This document shows, in pieces, positions 63,400 through 64,000 of a DNA stretch of 64,000 bases. Position 1 is the first letter of the stretch. Every line of letters begins with the position of its first letter. The translations under genes and the position numbers were made by a program. The DNA comes from Diphasiastrum complanatum (lineage: Eukaryota; Streptophyta; Lycopodiopsida; Lycopodiales; Lycopodiaceae), in the NCBI GenBank assembly GCA_029204225.1, contig CM055108.1:396217-460216 (forward strand). The letters run 5' to 3'. The notes under the pieces are model-generated. The model saw only the letters and a list, made by a program, of their open reading frames with translations. It was not told the origin of the DNA and ran no database searches.

Positions 63400-64000
63400 T
63401 GTTACGAGCTCGTAACCAATGCCGAACCCTAGAGAACACATACCACAGTCAGGGTCGTGTCCAGTGTACACGACCAACAGGGCAAGACAGTGTGAGTAGT
63501 GTGCCCCAGCACGGTCCATAGCCATGGCGGGCCTAACACAATCGAGGGACCCTGTCAGCAGGACAGGGCCCCCAGTTGGGTCCCGACGTGCAGTCGTCCA
63601 CGTCAGTGCCACATGGCCGACACTTGGCAGTTGCATGCTACCAGTCCTCACACTGGGCTAGGAGGGGCTTACTCTATATCAAGGAGTAGGCAAGGTTGGG
63701 TGGATCAGTTAGTGTTTGCCCTACTGTGGTGTTAGGAACCATTACATGCAGCCTGAGGGGGTTGTGCAGAAAAGAGTGAAGTAAGGAGGCAAGGGATTCT
63801 TGGTAGAACAGTATGTAGAGGGTGTATTTTGCTGCACAGGGTAGTGTGGATTGTGGTGGAGGTGGCAATGATCTAAGGTGGCCAATAGCTAGAAGCTACT
63901 AGGGGTGCTAGCAACAAATCATATTTGACCATCTCGATATATGACCCGTCTACCAGTCTCTCAAACATCTTGGAAGCCTTTATGCCTCTCCTCAACCTAA
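63400..64000 (+). repeat. 3' LTR of the 60.8-kb gypsy (runs off the window)
   Basis: Starts TGTTACGAGCTCGTAACC. Bases 63401-63416 are a perfect 16-bp palindrome. A TATA-like CTCTATATCAAGG lies at 63672-63684. The segment 63763-63895 resembles 10468-10610. The right limit is not visible. Confidence 0.7.

Noticed and set aside
1-64000. CRISPR arrays, bacterial operons, tRNA or rRNA genes
   Set aside because: The only tandem arrays are a minisatellite, a 52-bp satellite-like repeat and microsatellites; the TGGTATCAGAGC sites are retroelement primer sites, not tRNA genes.

Overview
This is a window of nuclear DNA from a land plant, and nearly all of it is transposable elements. The evidence for a plant is a spliced gene with the plant-type MIP1 leucine zipper and DUF547 domains (53.6-56.5 kb), Ty1/copia and chromodomain-bearing Ty3/gypsy retrotransposons primed by initiator tRNA-Met (primer sites of the TGGTATCAGAGC type), and small hAT-like MITEs. 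Old decayed elements, sparse genes and long intergenic stretches suggest a large genome. A fern, lycophyte or gymnosperm is as plausible as an angiosperm; the sequence does not decide. There are no bacterial genes, CRISPR arrays, rRNA genes or convincing tRNA genes.

Layout. 0-2.5 kb: decayed gypsy RNase H/integrase. 2.6-10.5 kb: two minus-strand LINE copies with CT-rich tails. The second is split by a young, internally deleted copia element (5129-9793) with 99% identical LTRs and a target duplication. 10.5-13.1 kb: LTR debris, low-complexity frames, a minisatellite, a direct duplication and a copia pol remnant. 13.1-20.9 kb: an old gypsy on the minus strand, split by a complete young gypsy of the same lineage (13347-19516, intact gag and pol, 97.4% identical LTRs with AGT...ACT ends, TSD TGTAC). 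21-33 kb: mostly unrecognised sequence with copia fragments, a gypsy integrase remnant with its LTR, and decayed coding-like DNA. 33.4-39.05 kb: a degenerate near-complete copia on the minus strand. 39-47 kb: hAT-like MITEs, an LTR remnant, a small LTR-pair element and copia RT debris. 47.6-50.4 kb: a 52-bp tandem array and a decayed gypsy. 51.6-52.1 kb: a solo LTR with TSD. 52.6-52.8 kb: a hAT-like MITE with 8-bp TSD. 53.6-56.5 kb: six exons of the host gene. 57.7-64 kb: a third copy of the AGT...ACT gypsy family, another 5' LTR with primer site, and a 5'-truncated gypsy pol running into its 3' LTR.

How it fits together. Only the DUF547 gene looks like a host gene, and both its ends are missing. 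Its DUF547 domain stops at a normal splice donor at 56540, and the next exon is not recognisable in the following 7.4 kb of retroelement-rich DNA. Insertion order can be read from the nesting: LINE before young copia, old gypsy before young gypsy, gypsy remnant before the 58.65 kb LTR. The most novel observations are the AGT...ACT LTR ends, the copia derivative with an unrecognised 301-residue frame, the CT-tailed LINE, and the hAT-like MITEs built from repeated palindromic words.
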